Assembly: GCF_000612805.1 (NCBI RefSeq)
Contig: NZ_HG964405.1
Location: 195,963 to 259,962, forward strand
Direction: 5' to 3'
Length of the DNA stretch: 64,000 nucleotides
From: Bacillus ndiopicus
GTDB taxonomy: Bacteria > Bacillota > Bacilli > Bacillales_A > Planococcaceae
Part shown: positions 16,016 to 25,306 of the stretch, one piece after another
How positions within the stretch are numbered: position 1 is the first letter of the stretch
How the letters are laid out: each line of letters starts with the position of its first letter
Translations under genes and position numbers: made by a program
Notes under the pieces: generated by a model
What the model saw: the letters and a program-made list of their open reading frames with translations, nothing else
Told to the model about the DNA's origin: nothing
Databases searched by the model: none

Positions 16016-18718
16016 ATGACCTTTATGAATCAATTACATCCGTATGATATTTGTGAAGTTCAATGCCCTCACGAATTTAATGTAGTCAATCAAAAAATTT
16101 TGCAGCTTTGCTATCAGCCGATTATTGGCGTCGATGCGGTTGCTTTATATTTGAAATTATCGGTAGAAGCATCTAATGAACATATAGCCTTTCATCATCA
16201 TTATTTACTCGATTGCTTAGATTTTTCGATAAAACGGCTTTTCCAAGCAAGGATAACGTTAGAAGCAATTGGCTTGCTACAAACATTTTGTAAGGTAGAA
16301 AATGATGCAACACATTATATTTATCGTTTAAAGCAGCCACTAGATGCTAAATCTTTTTTTGCAGATCCAATTTTATCTGTATCATTAATGAGGAAAATTG
16401 ATAAGAAGGCGTTTGAGCATTTGCATAACACGCTCGTGTCAAAAGAGCAAAAGCTACATGGCTATAACGAGGTGACACGTGGCTTTAATGATGTATTTTT
16501 AAATGTAACGGAAAAAGAGCTGCAAAATATCGAACAACTTTATTCAGAGCAGGCGAGTGAAATATCAACAAACGGCTATGCGTTTGATTACAACTTGTTT
16601 GATTTTAAACTATTTTTCGACGGCATTAGCCAAGCGCTTATTCCACATAAGCTTTTTACTGTAGAAATTAAACAAACAATTGCTAAAGTTGCGTTTCTCT
16701 ACAATTTTTCACCGTTAGATATGCAAAGCATTGTGATGCAGTCATTAACGGATGAACAAACTTTAAAGGCGGCGACGATTGAAAAAAAAGCAGCAGACCA
16801 TTATCAGCTAAGCGGTCACAATCAAAATAAATATAAGCTACTAAAACGCTATGATATTACATCGGAAAAACCTGAGTCTAAGGAAAATAAAAATACGAGA
16901 AATGAGCATATTCATTATTTAAATACGACATCTCCTATTGAAGTATATGAGGATTTGCATGGCGTTTCTCCTACAGATGTAACAGTTCGGCTTTTCAACG
17001 ATTTTTTAAATAGAGGTATTTCCTACGGTGTCATTAATACATTGATTCAATATATCGCAATGTCCGATGGTCGTTTAGATTATAATATCAATTTAATGCA
17101 CAGCATTATGGATACTTTGGTGAGAAACGGAGCAAAAACAGCGGAGGATGCAATGCAAATTGCCAAGGAAGAGCACGATAAGCGCAATGGGAAAGCGATG
17201 CCAACAATTCAAAAAACAGAGCATCCTGCATCTAATCAAATTCCAGATGCAATGAAGGATTATGAGCTATCAACGCCGTATGAATTCCTGAAAATATTAA
17301 CAAAGGGCAGGGAGCCGTTTAAAAATCAATTGAAAACGGCCGAAAGCTTAATGACTCTTTATGATATTGCACAAGGTGTCACAAATGTAATTGTCGAGCA
17401 TGTATGGAAGCAGACAAATGGCAAGCTACCTGAAAAATTTGTTGAATCCGTCGCAGCTGAAATGCAGCAGCAAAATATTCAAACCGCAGAGCAGGCGGTA
17501 CAATTTTTAGCACAACGAGGTTCAACGCCATACAAAATTGGGCAAGATGCGCTCGGTGAATTTGCCTTCTCTCCACAAGCACTTATTTACGATCGTACAA
17601 CACCGTATGAATTTTTAAAGCAGCTTTATCGTGGCAAGGAGCCTGTACGCTTTATTGTAGAAACAGTAGAGCAGCTTGTTTTAACGCAAAAAATGCCAAT
17701 TGGTGTTGTTAATTATTTGATGGAATATGCGATGCGAGAAACGAATGGCAAGTTAACAAAAAACTATATTCAAGCGATTGCAAGCAATTGGATGGCGCAT
17801 AATTTGAAAAGTGCGGCAGATGCGATTCATTTAGTGGAGCAGCAGGAAGTAGCACAGCATAAAATTACATTGGATACACCTCTTGCCTTCAAAGCAAAGC
17901 AGCAGGATTTAACAAATTGGTTACCTCGTTATGATGAAACAATACCATATGAGTTTTTAAAGGCATTGAAAAACGGTGAGGAGCCGTTGCCTTATGTTGT
18001 TGAAATGGCTGAAAACTACGTTTTGTCTGGTATGACAGTAGGTGTTGTCAATGCGATGTTTGAACATGTGATTACGCAAGCAGGGCGTATTAATAAAAAG
18101 TATATTGATGCATTAGCAGCCAATGCCCAAATACAAAATATTGTGCTGGCAAAGGATGCTTTGAATTATTTCCAACAGCAAAATCAAAAAGCGACCGTTG
18201 CGACAATTTCACAGGATAATTTATCGCAATTTTATCCAAAGGACTATGTTTTTGGAAAAGTGGAAGAGAAATACGAAAAGAAGACGCCATATGAGTTTAT
18301 TAAGCAGCTAAACAATGGACAAGAGCCGTTCCAATATACCATTAAGGCTGCGGAAAATTTAATAACACGCTATGGCATGGTGCCTGCTGTTGTCAATTTC
18401 TTATTGGAGTATGTATTAGCTAAAACGGACGGGGCGCTACCTGAGAAATATATAAATAGCGTGGCGGACTCATGGCGCCGTCAGCAAATTCAAACGGTGG
18501 AGCAGGCGCAAAAGCATGTTAAAGGCGCTGAGCAAAAAGCACTTGTTAGCAAGGGCACTAAAGTCGAAGTTGTGCCTGACTGGTTTCATAAAAAGCAAGA
18601 AGAAGAGCCTGTCAAACAAGAGCAAAAAGAAACAATTGATTTTGACGCTGAGTACAACAAACTATTACAGCAATTACGCAATTATGATGGGAAGGTGAAG
18701 AGCGATGGAACCGATTAA
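16016..18718 (+). CDS. dnaB: Replication initiation/membrane attachment protein DnaB, repeat-expanded
   Basis: 900 residues, against about 470 in B. subtilis. DnaB is the helicase co-loader that works with DnaD and DnaI at oriC. The N-terminal ~290 residues fit the DDBH1 winged-helix part (HPYDICEVQCPHEFN, LCYQPIIGVDAVALYLKL). Then come five tandem modules of about 110 residues starting near residues 306, 420, 529, 643 and 757. Each opens with a variant of [ST]PYEFLK, has EPF/EPV/EPL near position 15, VxN near 35 and a final YI..[IV]A..W helix, that is, DDBH2-like. The last ~50 residues are charged (QEEEPVKQEQKE). No frameshift or internal stop is seen, so the expansion looks functional. Confidence 0.92.
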   Translation: MTFMNQLHPYDICEVQCPHEFNVVNQKILQLCYQPIIGVDAVALYLKLSVEASNEHIAFHHHYLLDCLDFSIKRLFQARITLEAIGLLQTFCKVENDATHYIYRLKQPLDAKSFFADPILSVSLMRKIDKKAFEHLHNTLVSKEQKLHGYNEVTRGFNDVFLNVTEKELQNIEQLYSEQASEISTNGYAFDYNLFDFKLFFDGISQALIPHKLFTVEIKQTIAKVAFLYNFSPLDMQSIVMQSLTDEQTLKAATIEKKAADHYQLSGHNQNKYKLLKRYDITSEKPESKENKNTRNEHIHYLNTTSPIEVYEDLHGVSPTDVTVRLFNDFLNRGISYGVINTLIQYIAMSDGRLDYNINLMHSIMDTLVRNGAKTAEDAMQIAKEEHDKRNGKAMPTIQKTEHPASNQIPDAMKDYELSTPYEFLKILTKGREPFKNQLKTAESLMTLYDIAQGVTNVIVEHVWKQTNGKLPEKFVESVAAEMQQQNIQTAEQAVQFLAQRGSTPYKIGQDALGEFAFSPQALIYDRTTPYEFLKQLYRGKEPVRFIVETVEQLVLTQKMPIGVVNYLMEYAMRETNGKLTKNYIQAIASNWMAHNLKSAADAIHLVEQQEVAQHKITLDTPLAFKAKQQDLTNWLPRYDETIPYEFLKALKNGEEPLPYVVEMAENYVLSGMTVGVVNAMFEHVITQAGRINKKYIDALAANAQIQNIVLAKDALNYFQQQNQKATVATISQDNLSQFYPKDYVFGKVEEKYEKKTPYEFIKQLNNGQEPFQYTIKAAENLITRYGMVPAVVNFLLEYVLAKTDGALPEKYINSVADSWRRQQIQTVEQAQKHVKGAEQKALVSKGTKVEVVPDWFHKKQEEEPVKQEQKETIDFDAEYNKLLQQLRNYDGKVKSDGTD
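16931..18560 (+). repeat. Five tandem DDBH2-like coding modules inside dnaB
   Basis: In-frame repeats with a period of 327-342 nt. Modules 2-5 start with TPYEFLK, TPYEFLK, IPYEFLK and TPYEFIK (codons at about 17273, 17600, 17942 and 18284). Module 1 is the most diverged (SPIEVYEDLHG at about 16931). The copies differ widely in DNA sequence, so the duplications are old and kept at the protein level. Confidence 0.8.
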
Positions 18719-19646
18719 GGATTCATTAAAGCGTGTTGTCAATGTCCCATCTTTTCAAGAACGATATGAGGCGATGCGCCAAACAATATTACAACATGAG
18801 CAAGTGCAACAATTTATTGAACAAAATGCAGGGGAAATTGATAACCAAACGATTGAGCGTAGCTTGCTGAAGCTGCACGAATATATTAGTCAATCAACCG
18901 TTTGCTGTAAATGTGGAACGACTGCTCAGTGTACAAACTATTTACAAGGCTTTATTCCAAAGTTACTAATAACAAATGGACGCATCGATATTACTTATGA
19001 GCGTTGCGAGCAAAAAATACTGGAGGACGAACGCAAGGAAATTGCTTCGATGGTATCTTCTATGCATATGCCGAAAGAAGTGCTACAGGCAACATTTGAG
19101 GATATTGCAATCGATGGTAATCGATCACGACTTGATATTGTCCAGCAAATTGTCCAGTTTATTGATATGTATCGTACAACAGGTGAATTGCCACATAGAG
19201 GCTTATATTTATACGGGCAGTTTGGTGTTGGAAAATCATTTATTTTAGGAGCAATTGCGAATGAATTAGCAAAGCTAAAAGTAAAATCTGTACTCGTTTA
19301 TGTGCCAGAGTTTTTACGTGAACTGAAGGCAGCGATTGCCGACCACACACTGGAAAGTAAGGTTGATTTTGTGAAAAGAGCGCCAGTATTAATGCTAGAT
19401 GATATAGGCGCAGAGGCTATTTCTCAATGGGCTCGTGATGAAATTTTAGGGACGATTTTACATTATCGCATGAGCGAGCAACTACCAACATTTATATCTT
19501 CGAATTTTAATTATGAGGAATTAGAGCATCATTTAGCTCACTCGCAGCGTGGAGAAATAGAGGAAGTAAAAGCACGCCGCTTAATGGAACGTATCAAAGC
19601 AACAACTTCTATAATGAAAGTAGAAGGAGAAAATTTACGCCGATAG
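18705..19646 (+). CDS. dnaI: Primosomal protein DnaI, helicase loader
   Basis: 313 residues. The start overlaps the end of dnaB by 14 nt. The N-terminal part holds a cysteine cluster (CCKCGTTAQC) like the zinc-binding helicase-interaction domain of DnaI. The C-terminal AAA+ domain has Walker A YGQFGVGKS (about residues 170-178), Walker B APVLMLDDIGAE, and ISSNFNYEELEHHL. It loads the replicative hexamer onto DNA together with DnaB and DnaD. Confidence 0.96.
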   Translation: MEPIKDSLKRVVNVPSFQERYEAMRQTILQHEQVQQFIEQNAGEIDNQTIERSLLKLHEYISQSTVCCKCGTTAQCTNYLQGFIPKLLITNGRIDITYERCEQKILEDERKEIASMVSSMHMPKEVLQATFEDIAIDGNRSRLDIVQQIVQFIDMYRTTGELPHRGLYLYGQFGVGKSFILGAIANELAKLKVKSVLVYVPEFLRELKAAIADHTLESKVDFVKRAPVLMLDDIGAEAISQWARDEILGTILHYRMSEQLPTFISSNFNYEELEHHLAHSQRGEIEEVKARRLMERIKATTSIMKVEGENLRR

Positions 19647-19704
19647 CAGTTGCATTTTCTTGCGATTCAGCGTATACTGTGCTCATATATAATTCAAAGC
19701 ATAG

Positions 19705-19930
19705 AAAAGGATAAGAGGTTTGTGTAACGACTTTTAGAGAGGGAGGCCTAGGCTGGGAGCTTCCTAAGAACGGCACATACTTTACTACCTTGGAGCAGTG
19801 GCGGGGATAATCCGTCAACGTTGATCAGTACGTTAACTGACCTAGAGCTTCGTTCGAGAATATTCTCGGAAGGAAGAAGGGTGGAACCACGAGCATACGC
19901 GTCGTCCCTTTATCGGGATGGCGCTTTTTT
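19705..19930 (+). promoter_or_regulatory. T-box leader of thrS
   Basis: The T-box sequence AGGGTGGAACCACG is at 19878-19891. The intrinsic terminator GCGTCGTCCC (19899-19908) / GGGATGGCGC (19915-19924) is followed by six T. The long folded Stem I region spans roughly 19730-19860. A threonine codon ACC at 19787-19789 in TTTACTACCTTGG is the likely specifier, though its exact place in the internal loop was not folded. Uncharged tRNA-Thr would stabilise the antiterminator and switch thrS on. Confidence 0.9.
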
Positions 19931-19967
19931 GTGTTTACCCGAAACTATTTTAAAGGAGGACATAAAC

Positions 19968-21899
19968 ATGTCAGAAATGATGAAATTAACTTTCCCAGAT
20001 GGTGCTGTAAAGGAATTTGCAGTAGGAACATCGACAGAGGAAGTTGCACAATCAATTAGCCCAGGTTTACGTAAAAAAGCGTTAGCTGGTAAAGTTAACG
20101 GTCAATTAGTTGATTTAAAAACAGCGATTGAAGCGGATGCAGCAATCGAAATTATTACACCAGAATCTCCAGAAGCGTTAGAAATTTTACGCCACTCAAC
20201 AGCGCATTTAACAGCACAAGCGGTGAAGCGTTTATACCCAGACGCAAAGCTAGGCATCGGCCCTGTAATCGATTCAGGTTTCTACTACGATATCGATTCA
20301 CCAACACCGATTACAGCGGAAGATTTACCTGCAATCGAAAAAGAAATGCGCAAAATTATCGCTGAAAATATTGAAATTGAGCGCAAAAATGTTTCGCGTG
20401 ACGAAGCGCAAAAAATTTATGAAGCAATTGGCGATGAATATAAATTAGAGCTACTTGAAGCAATTCCAGCAGATAAGCAAGTATCTATTTACTATCAAGG
20501 TGATTTCTTTGACCTTTGCCGCGGTATTCATGTACCATCAACAGGTAAATTGAAGGAATTCAAGCTATTGTCACTTGCGGGTGCTTACTGGCGCGGAAAC
20601 TCAGATAATAAAATGCTACAGCGTATTTACGGAACAGCATTCTTTACAAAAGATGAGTTAAAGCACCATATTCAAATGCTTGAAGAAGCAAAAGAGCGTG
20701 ACCACCGTAAAATCGGTAAAGAGTTAGATTTATTCATGACTTCTCAAACTGTAGGGCAAGGCTTACCATTATGGTTACCGAACGGTGCAACAATTCGCCG
20801 TACAATTGAACGCTACATCGTTGATAAAGAAATCGCATTAGGCTATAAACACGTTTATACACCAGTTCTTGGCTCGAAAAAGCTATACGAAACTTCAGGT
20901 CACTGGGGTCACTATCAGGACGGCATGTTCCCACCAATGGAAATGGATAATGAAACATTAGTGTTACGTCCGATGAACTGTCCACACCATATGATGGTAT
21001 TTAAAAATGGTTTACACTCATATCGTCATTTACCGATTCGTATTGCAGAGCTTGGTACAATGCACCGTTATGAAATGAGTGGCGCGGTATCTGGTTTACA
21101 GCGTGTGCGTGGGATGACTTTAAATGATGCTCATATTTTCGTACGTCCTGACCAAATTAAAGCAGAATTTAAAAAAGTAGTGGAATTAATTTTAGAAGTA
21201 TATAAAGACTTCGATATTAACGACTATTCATTCCGTCTATCTTATCGTGATCCAAACAATAAAGAGAAATACTTCGATGACGATGAAATGTGGGAAACAG
21301 CACAAGCGATGTTAAAAGAAACAATGGATGAGCTAGGCTTAGATTACTTTGAGGCAGAAGACGAGGCAGCGTTCTACGGTCCAAAATTAGACGTTCAAGT
21401 AAAAACAGCAATTGGTAAAGAAGAAACTTTATCAACAGCACAGCTTGACTTCTTATTACCACAGCGCTTTGACCTTTCTTACATCGGTGAAGACGGCCAG
21501 CCACAACGCCCAGTAGTTATTCACCGTGGTGTCGTGTCAACAATGGAACGCTTCGTAGCATTCTTAATCGAAGAATACAAAGGTGCATTCCCAACTTGGT
21601 TAGCACCAGTACAAGTGGAAATTATCCCTGTATCAAATGCTGTACACTACGATTACGCAAAACAAATCGAAGAGCAGCTTATGGCAGCAGGTATCCGTGT
21701 AGAAATGGATGACCGCGAAGAAAAGCTAGGCTATAAAATCCGTGAAGCACAAATGAAAAAGATTCCGTATATGCTAGTTATTGGTGATAAAGAGGTAGAA
21801 GCAGGAGGCGTTAACGTTCGTCGTTACGGCTCAAAAGACTCAGAAACAGTTTCATTTGAAGAATTCTTAAATGGCTTAAAAGAAGAAGTAACGAAATAA
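19968..21899 (+). CDS. thrS: Threonyl-tRNA synthetase
   Basis: 643 residues, a usual length. The ATG at 19968 follows TAAAGGAGGACATAAAC; the open frame upstream runs through the T-box terminator and is not coding. Domain order is TGS ([24 protein letters not shown]), the HxxxH editing domain ([18 protein letters not shown]), the class II core ([39 protein letters not shown] motif region, [11 protein letters not shown]), and an anticodon-binding domain ([20 protein letters not shown]). It charges tRNA-Thr and is controlled by the leader. Confidence 0.98.
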   Translation: MSEMMKLTFPDGAVKEFAVGTSTEEVAQSISPGLRKKALAGKVNGQLVDLKTAIEADAAIEIITPESPEALEILRHSTAHLTAQAVKRLYPDAKLGIGPVIDSGFYYDIDSPTPITAEDLPAIEKEMRKIIAENIEIERKNVSRDEAQKIYEAIGDEYKLELLEAIPADKQVSIYYQGDFFDLCRGIHVPSTGKLKEFKLLSLAGAYWRGNSDNKMLQRIYGTAFFTKDELKHHIQMLEEAKERDHRKIGKELDLFMTSQTVGQGLPLWLPNGATIRRTIERYIVDKEIALGYKHVYTPVLGSKKLYETSGHWGHYQDGMFPPMEMDNETLVLRPMNCPHHMMVFKNGLHSYRHLPIRIAELGTMHRYEMSGAVSGLQRVRGMTLNDAHIFVRPDQIKAEFKKVVELILEVYKDFDINDYSFRLSYRDPNNKEKYFDDDEMWETAQAMLKETMDELGLDYFEAEDEAAFYGPKLDVQVKTAIGKEETLSTAQLDFLLPQRFDLSYIGEDGQPQRPVVIHRGVVSTMERFVAFLIEEYKGAFPTWLAPVQVEIIPVSNAVHYDYAKQIEEQLMAAGIRVEMDDREEKLGYKIREAQMKKIPYMLVIGDKEVEAGGVNVRRYGSKDSETVSFEEFLNGLKEEVTK

Positions 21900-21904
21900 T
21901 GATC

Positions 21905-21942
21905 AAAACAGCCCATAAGCATTGCTAGTGGGCTGTTTTCTG
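21905..21942 (+). terminator. Terminator after thrS
   Basis: AAAACAGCCCA (21905-21915) / TGGGCTGTTTT (21929-21939). The remaining ~300 bp to the next gene is AT-rich and shows no gene. Confidence 0.88.
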
Positions 21943-22243
21943 TTGTGTCCAGCATACATAATAGGCCCTATACAGCTTGGCAGTAGGGATTGTTAGAGAA
22001 AGGTAAGAGTGCCCAGAGTAGCAAGGAATATGTATATAGTATATTTTCTTGATTACATTTTAAGTTATAAAAATGAATTAAAATACTTTTATAGGAAATG
22101 TCGAAAAAAGAAACAAAATGTATAATAGACCCTACTTTTGATTTGTTTTCTTGAATAATAAAGGTTTCTCTTCTTTCATTATAGAATAGATTTAATTAAG
22201 AATTTGCGCATATTCTAATATAATATGTTAGGAGTTTTTAAAT

Positions 22244-22981
22244 ATGAAGAATCTGAAGAAAATTATTGTAGGAGTAATAAGTCTAGTATTTTTGTTTTCA
22301 ATAGTGGCACAAGTACCTGCTGCTGCAGCTCAAGTAGAAATTCAAAAAAATGAAATATTATCAACCATTTTTACAGAAGTACTGGAGTTAGATAGTAAAT
22401 TTGATAATACAATTTATTTAGAAGGAGATTATATTGCTTTAGATACTAATTTAGCTATAAAACAAGGAGCAACAAAGACTGATATAAATCTAGCAAAATC
22501 CAAAATTGATGGACATAATCAAATCACTGAGGATATATCAACTCTTCAGCCATATGTAGTATTTGATGAAAATGGTTTGAATTTTGATGAGGAATCAGCA
22601 AGAAAAGCAAATGTATCCGAAGATTTAATTGTGACTACTGTAAAGGATTTTGAATTAATGAATTCAGTTGGTATATTAGCTGATTGTAAGGGGAAAAGTA
22701 ACTTTGAAAAGACTGCGGATGGATTTTATACCTATTTTGATAGTTGCGAAACTGCTACGATAATAACTTATATCCAAATTGGTGCAGCAATAGCTTCACT
22801 TGGATTGGCTATTGCTGCCTTTATTGCTCCACCTGTTGGGTTAGCAACTATTATTGCAGTGGGATTATATGATATCGGAGCAATCGCTTTAAATCTTGTA
22901 AATATTCAGGGGTGTGGAACTTGGATCAAGTGGAAGGGAACAAACAACCCGAATCCATTCTGGGTTGGTAGTCAATGTTAG
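22244..22981 (+). CDS. Secreted four-cysteine protein with hydrophobic C-terminal region, unknown
   Basis: 245 residues. A signal peptide (MKNLKKIIVGVISLVFLFSIVAQVPAAAAQ, cleavage probably near AAAA-Q) is followed by a hydrophilic ~120-residue part. The C-terminal ~75 residues are striking: a cysteine (DSCETA), a long Gly/Ala/Ile-rich hydrophobic stretch (YIQIGAAIASLGLAIAAFI, APPVGLATIIAVGLYDIGAI), then GCGTWIKWKG and a terminal GSQC. The four cysteines of the mature protein could form two disulphides. The base composition is more AT-rich than the neighbours. I do not recognise the family; the tail resembles membrane-active peptides in composition only. Confidence 0.65.
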   Translation: MKNLKKIIVGVISLVFLFSIVAQVPAAAAQVEIQKNEILSTIFTEVLELDSKFDNTIYLEGDYIALDTNLAIKQGATKTDINLAKSKIDGHNQITEDISTLQPYVVFDENGLNFDEESARKANVSEDLIVTTVKDFELMNSVGILADCKGKSNFEKTADGFYTYFDSCETATIITYIQIGAAIASLGLAIAAFIAPPVGLATIIAVGLYDIGAIALNLVNIQGCGTWIKWKGTNNPNPFWVGSQC

Positions 22982-23006
22982 GTTATATTAAGAAAGGAGA
23001 GTAGTT

Positions 23007-23180
23007 TTGCTAACTATACTTCCTACTATTCTTTTAGGTATTAGTCTCTGTCTTTGTATAGTACTACTGCTTAAAATGAACCGAATTAAGGAACATAAAG
23101 AGAAGTTTCCTTTAATAATTTTATTTTCTTTCATTCTCATTAGTTTTTTAATGTTGTTGTATTTTAAGTTAATTGAATGA
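23007..23180 (+). CDS. Small two-helix membrane protein downstream of the secreted protein
   Basis: 57 residues starting at TTG 23007 behind AGAAAGGAGAG. It consists of two membrane helices (ILPTILLGISLCLCIVLLL and FPLIILFSFILISFLMLLYF) joined by a basic loop NRIKEHKEK. It begins 25 nt after the secreted protein and shares its terminator, so the two are probably one transcript. Size and topology fit small immunity proteins of bacteriocin operons, but no sequence family is recognised. Confidence 0.5.
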   Translation: MLTILPTILLGISLCLCIVLLLKMNRIKEHKEKFPLIILFSFILISFLMLLYFKLIE

Positions 23181-23195
23181 ATGGAACATCTTCGA

Positions 23196-23236
23196 AGGCA
23201 CCTTCTGTTAGCTTTGAACAGAAAGTGCCTTTTTTC
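23196..23236 (+). terminator. Terminator after the secreted protein/small membrane protein pair
   Basis: AGGCAC (23196-23201) / GTGCCT (23225-23230) with inner TTCTGTT / AACAGA, followed by TTTTTT. Confidence 0.88.
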
Positions 23237-23353
23237 ATTATTTCTTGAGCTTTTAGTGTCCTCTAAGCATCGAGATTTATGTCAGCAAAAAATTAAGCAT
23301 TGCTTGTTATATAGCTAATCAGATAATGTAAAGTTATCGGAGGGGGAGTAGAA

Positions 23354-24355
23354 ATGGAATTCAAACAAATGACTATTGAAGATATACCAGCAATGGCAAA
23401 ACTACTTATAGAAAGGCAAAATCTTGAGAGTAGGGTGTTCCCGTTTCTAAAAAATAGCAATCTTCATGTTAACTATATAACAGATTTACTTGCGGGATGG
23501 TTTACTAATAAACAAATGATTGGCATTGGGGCATTTATTAATAGTGAACTAGTAGGCTATATCATCGGAGAGTTAAAGCATGATACGGTGAGAGGCAGAC
23601 ATATATGGGGGCATTACGAGGGAGTCGCCATTCGAGCGGATCAATCGCCTGAACTTATTAGGAGTTTATATGCGAAGGCTTCAGAAGCATGGGTAGCGCA
23701 AGGTTGCTTTATGCACTACATGCTAATACCTCTCGGCAATCAAGTGTATTATGATGCCTGCCAACGATTAAGCTTTTTTATCCAGCAAGTACATGGGGTA
23801 ATGAGCATGGCGGATTATCAACCTTTTGAAAATGTATCTGATGCAGAGGTTAGGGTGGCTCATAAAATGGATAGTACAACGCTAGGGAAAATGTCTAGTA
23901 TTATTCAATCGTATCAAAATGCTGCGCCTACGTTTGAGCCTGTATTACCTGAAGCAGTATTGGAAATAAAAGCTGGATACGAAGGTATAGTTGAAGGAAA
24001 TGATGAAACCTGTCTTATTGCAATAAAGGATATGAAAGAATTAGGATTTCAAGTGTACTATCCTAGTATGTCAAATTTAATGACACCCGATAATAGCGTA
24101 GAGTTAAGTGTTGCAGGTACCTATGATGTACAAATGGGAAAAGGCATTGGCAAAAAGCTGATGAATGAAGGCTATAGATTGATGAAAGAAAAGGGATATA
24201 GCACCATGGTAACAGATTGGCGAATAACTAACCTTGCTTCTTCAACATTTTGGCCAAAGTGTGGGTTTAAGCCAGTAGCCTATAGAATGGTTCGATACAT
24301 TGACAGCAATATAGCATGGGCCAATTTTGATAATCCGAGTTTAAAATTATTGTAG
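23354..24355 (+). CDS. GNAT-family N-acetyltransferase with two GNAT-like halves
   Basis: 333 residues behind GGAGGGGGAG. The N-terminal half (residues 1-150) has a GNAT-like layout (GIGAFINSELVGYIIGEL, WGHYEGVAI) but a weak acetyl-CoA motif. The C-terminal half has ELSVAGTYDVQMGKGIGKKLMNEG, a good acetyl-CoA pyrophosphate-binding loop of the Q/RxxGxG/A type, and NLASSTFWPKCGFKPVAYRM. Only the second half probably binds acetyl-CoA. The substrate is unknown. Confidence 0.8.
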   Translation: MEFKQMTIEDIPAMAKLLIERQNLESRVFPFLKNSNLHVNYITDLLAGWFTNKQMIGIGAFINSELVGYIIGELKHDTVRGRHIWGHYEGVAIRADQSPELIRSLYAKASEAWVAQGCFMHYMLIPLGNQVYYDACQRLSFFIQQVHGVMSMADYQPFENVSDAEVRVAHKMDSTTLGKMSSIIQSYQNAAPTFEPVLPEAVLEIKAGYEGIVEGNDETCLIAIKDMKELGFQVYYPSMSNLMTPDNSVELSVAGTYDVQMGKGIGKKLMNEGYRLMKEKGYSTMVTDWRITNLASSTFWPKCGFKPVAYRMVRYIDSNIAWANFDNPSLKLL

Positions 24356-24455
24356 TGTATTCAGCCACTGTAAATAAAAGTAATATGCAAAACCAATCTA
24401 TAGGATATACACAAAAATCAGGCTTAGCAAGAAAGTGATAAGAGGAGGTTATCTC

Positions 24456-25028
24456 GTGGGAAGATCATTCGCAAATTTGCATATTAAATCGAACAATCTT
24501 GAGAAAATTGTTGAAGCATTAAGAGAGCTAAGCAATGAGCAGGCTCAAGTATTAGGTGTGCCAAATGATGAGACTCATGGGATTAAAGTAATCGTGTACG
24601 TAAGTAAAAGCAACGAGAACTGGATTAGCGTGCTCCACGATTATTTTGTGTGGGGTACGGTCAAAAAGATTGGCAAAACGTTGTCTCGGCTTATCAGGGA
24701 GCCGGTGATGACTGCTGGATATATGAATGAGGAAATATTTGAGTTGTCGTTTTTCGAGAATGGAGACATTCAAGCAGAAAGAATCTTTTGTGAGCAGTGG
24801 ACAAGGGATGAATATGAACATCTCAAAGAAGAGCGTCTTAATGATGACTATTTGCGGAAAGCATTGGATATTCATAATGAGGATTTTGACAACATCATTA
24901 GTATTACAAGCCCAGAACAAGCCGTAGATAAACTGTCAGAACTCACAAAAATGTCATTATGGAGTGATTCGGAGTGGATACCGTATGAAGAAACTCTCAG
25001 TAAACGATTTAAGAAATATGAATTTTGA
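24456..25028 (+). CDS. Hypothetical cytoplasmic protein
   Basis: About 190 residues from GTG 24456, chosen because AGAGGAGG (24441-24448) lies 7 nt upstream. The protein is acidic and soluble, with no signal or membrane segment (MGRSFANLHIKSNNLEKIVEAL at the start). Tryptophan and glutamate are common near the middle (FCEQWTRDEYEHLKEERL). No known family is recognised. A possible small gene overlaps its stop codon. Confidence 0.6.
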   Translation: MGRSFANLHIKSNNLEKIVEALRELSNEQAQVLGVPNDETHGIKVIVYVSKSNENWISVLHDYFVWGTVKKIGKTLSRLIREPVMTAGYMNEEIFELSFFENGDIQAERIFCEQWTRDEYEHLKEERLNDDYLRKALDIHNEDFDNIISITSPEQAVDKLSELTKMSLWSDSEWIPYEETLSKRFKKYEF

Positions 25029-25306
25029 AATATAGACGCTTTACTGAAAAAGCTCATATTGCTGTTATAGCAATAGACGAAAATAACTATAGGTATTTAT
25101 GTGATTTAGGAGATCAATGGATTCAGCCTATATGTGTAGACAAAAACAGCCCATTGTTTGCTTTTGGAGAAATTACGTTCCAGATAAAATCTTCTACGCG
25201 AATGCACTTAACTGGTACGGTAAAGGATAAAGGAAGGTCGCTTCTGAAAATGATTTTTCAGATACGACCTTACTCGTTTTATTCAATAAAATTCTCGGCA
25301 AATTGA
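25025..25306 (+). CDS. Possible small protein translationally coupled to the preceding gene
   Basis: 93 codons from TTG 25025, overlapping the TGA of the upstream gene, so initiation would be by coupling. The first ~65 residues look protein-like (IAVIAIDENNYRYLCDLGDQWIQPICVDKNSPLFAFGEI). The last ~25 codons run through a terminator-like hairpin (25232-25271) and overlap the end of the reverse-strand protease gene. The C-terminus may therefore be eroded, or the frame may not be real. Confidence 0.35.
   Translation: MKYRRFTEKAHIAVIAIDENNYRYLCDLGDQWIQPICVDKNSPLFAFGEITFQIKSSTRMHLTGTVKDKGRSLLKMIFQIRPYSFYSIKFSAN
25232..25271. terminator. Terminator hairpin between converging genes, related to other hairpins in the window
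   Basis: AAGGTCG (25234-25240) / CGACCTT (25265-25271) with inner TCTGAAAAT / ATTTTTCAGA. It lies at the 3' end of the reverse-strand protease. The core TTTTCAGATACG.CCTT recurs near 29434-29449, in another reverse-strand 3' hairpin. Confidence 0.7.

Noticed and set aside
19821..19967. N-terminal extension of thrS
   Set aside because: The extension would run through the T-box antiterminator and terminator; the ATG at 19968 has AAAGGAGG and gives the normal TGS start.
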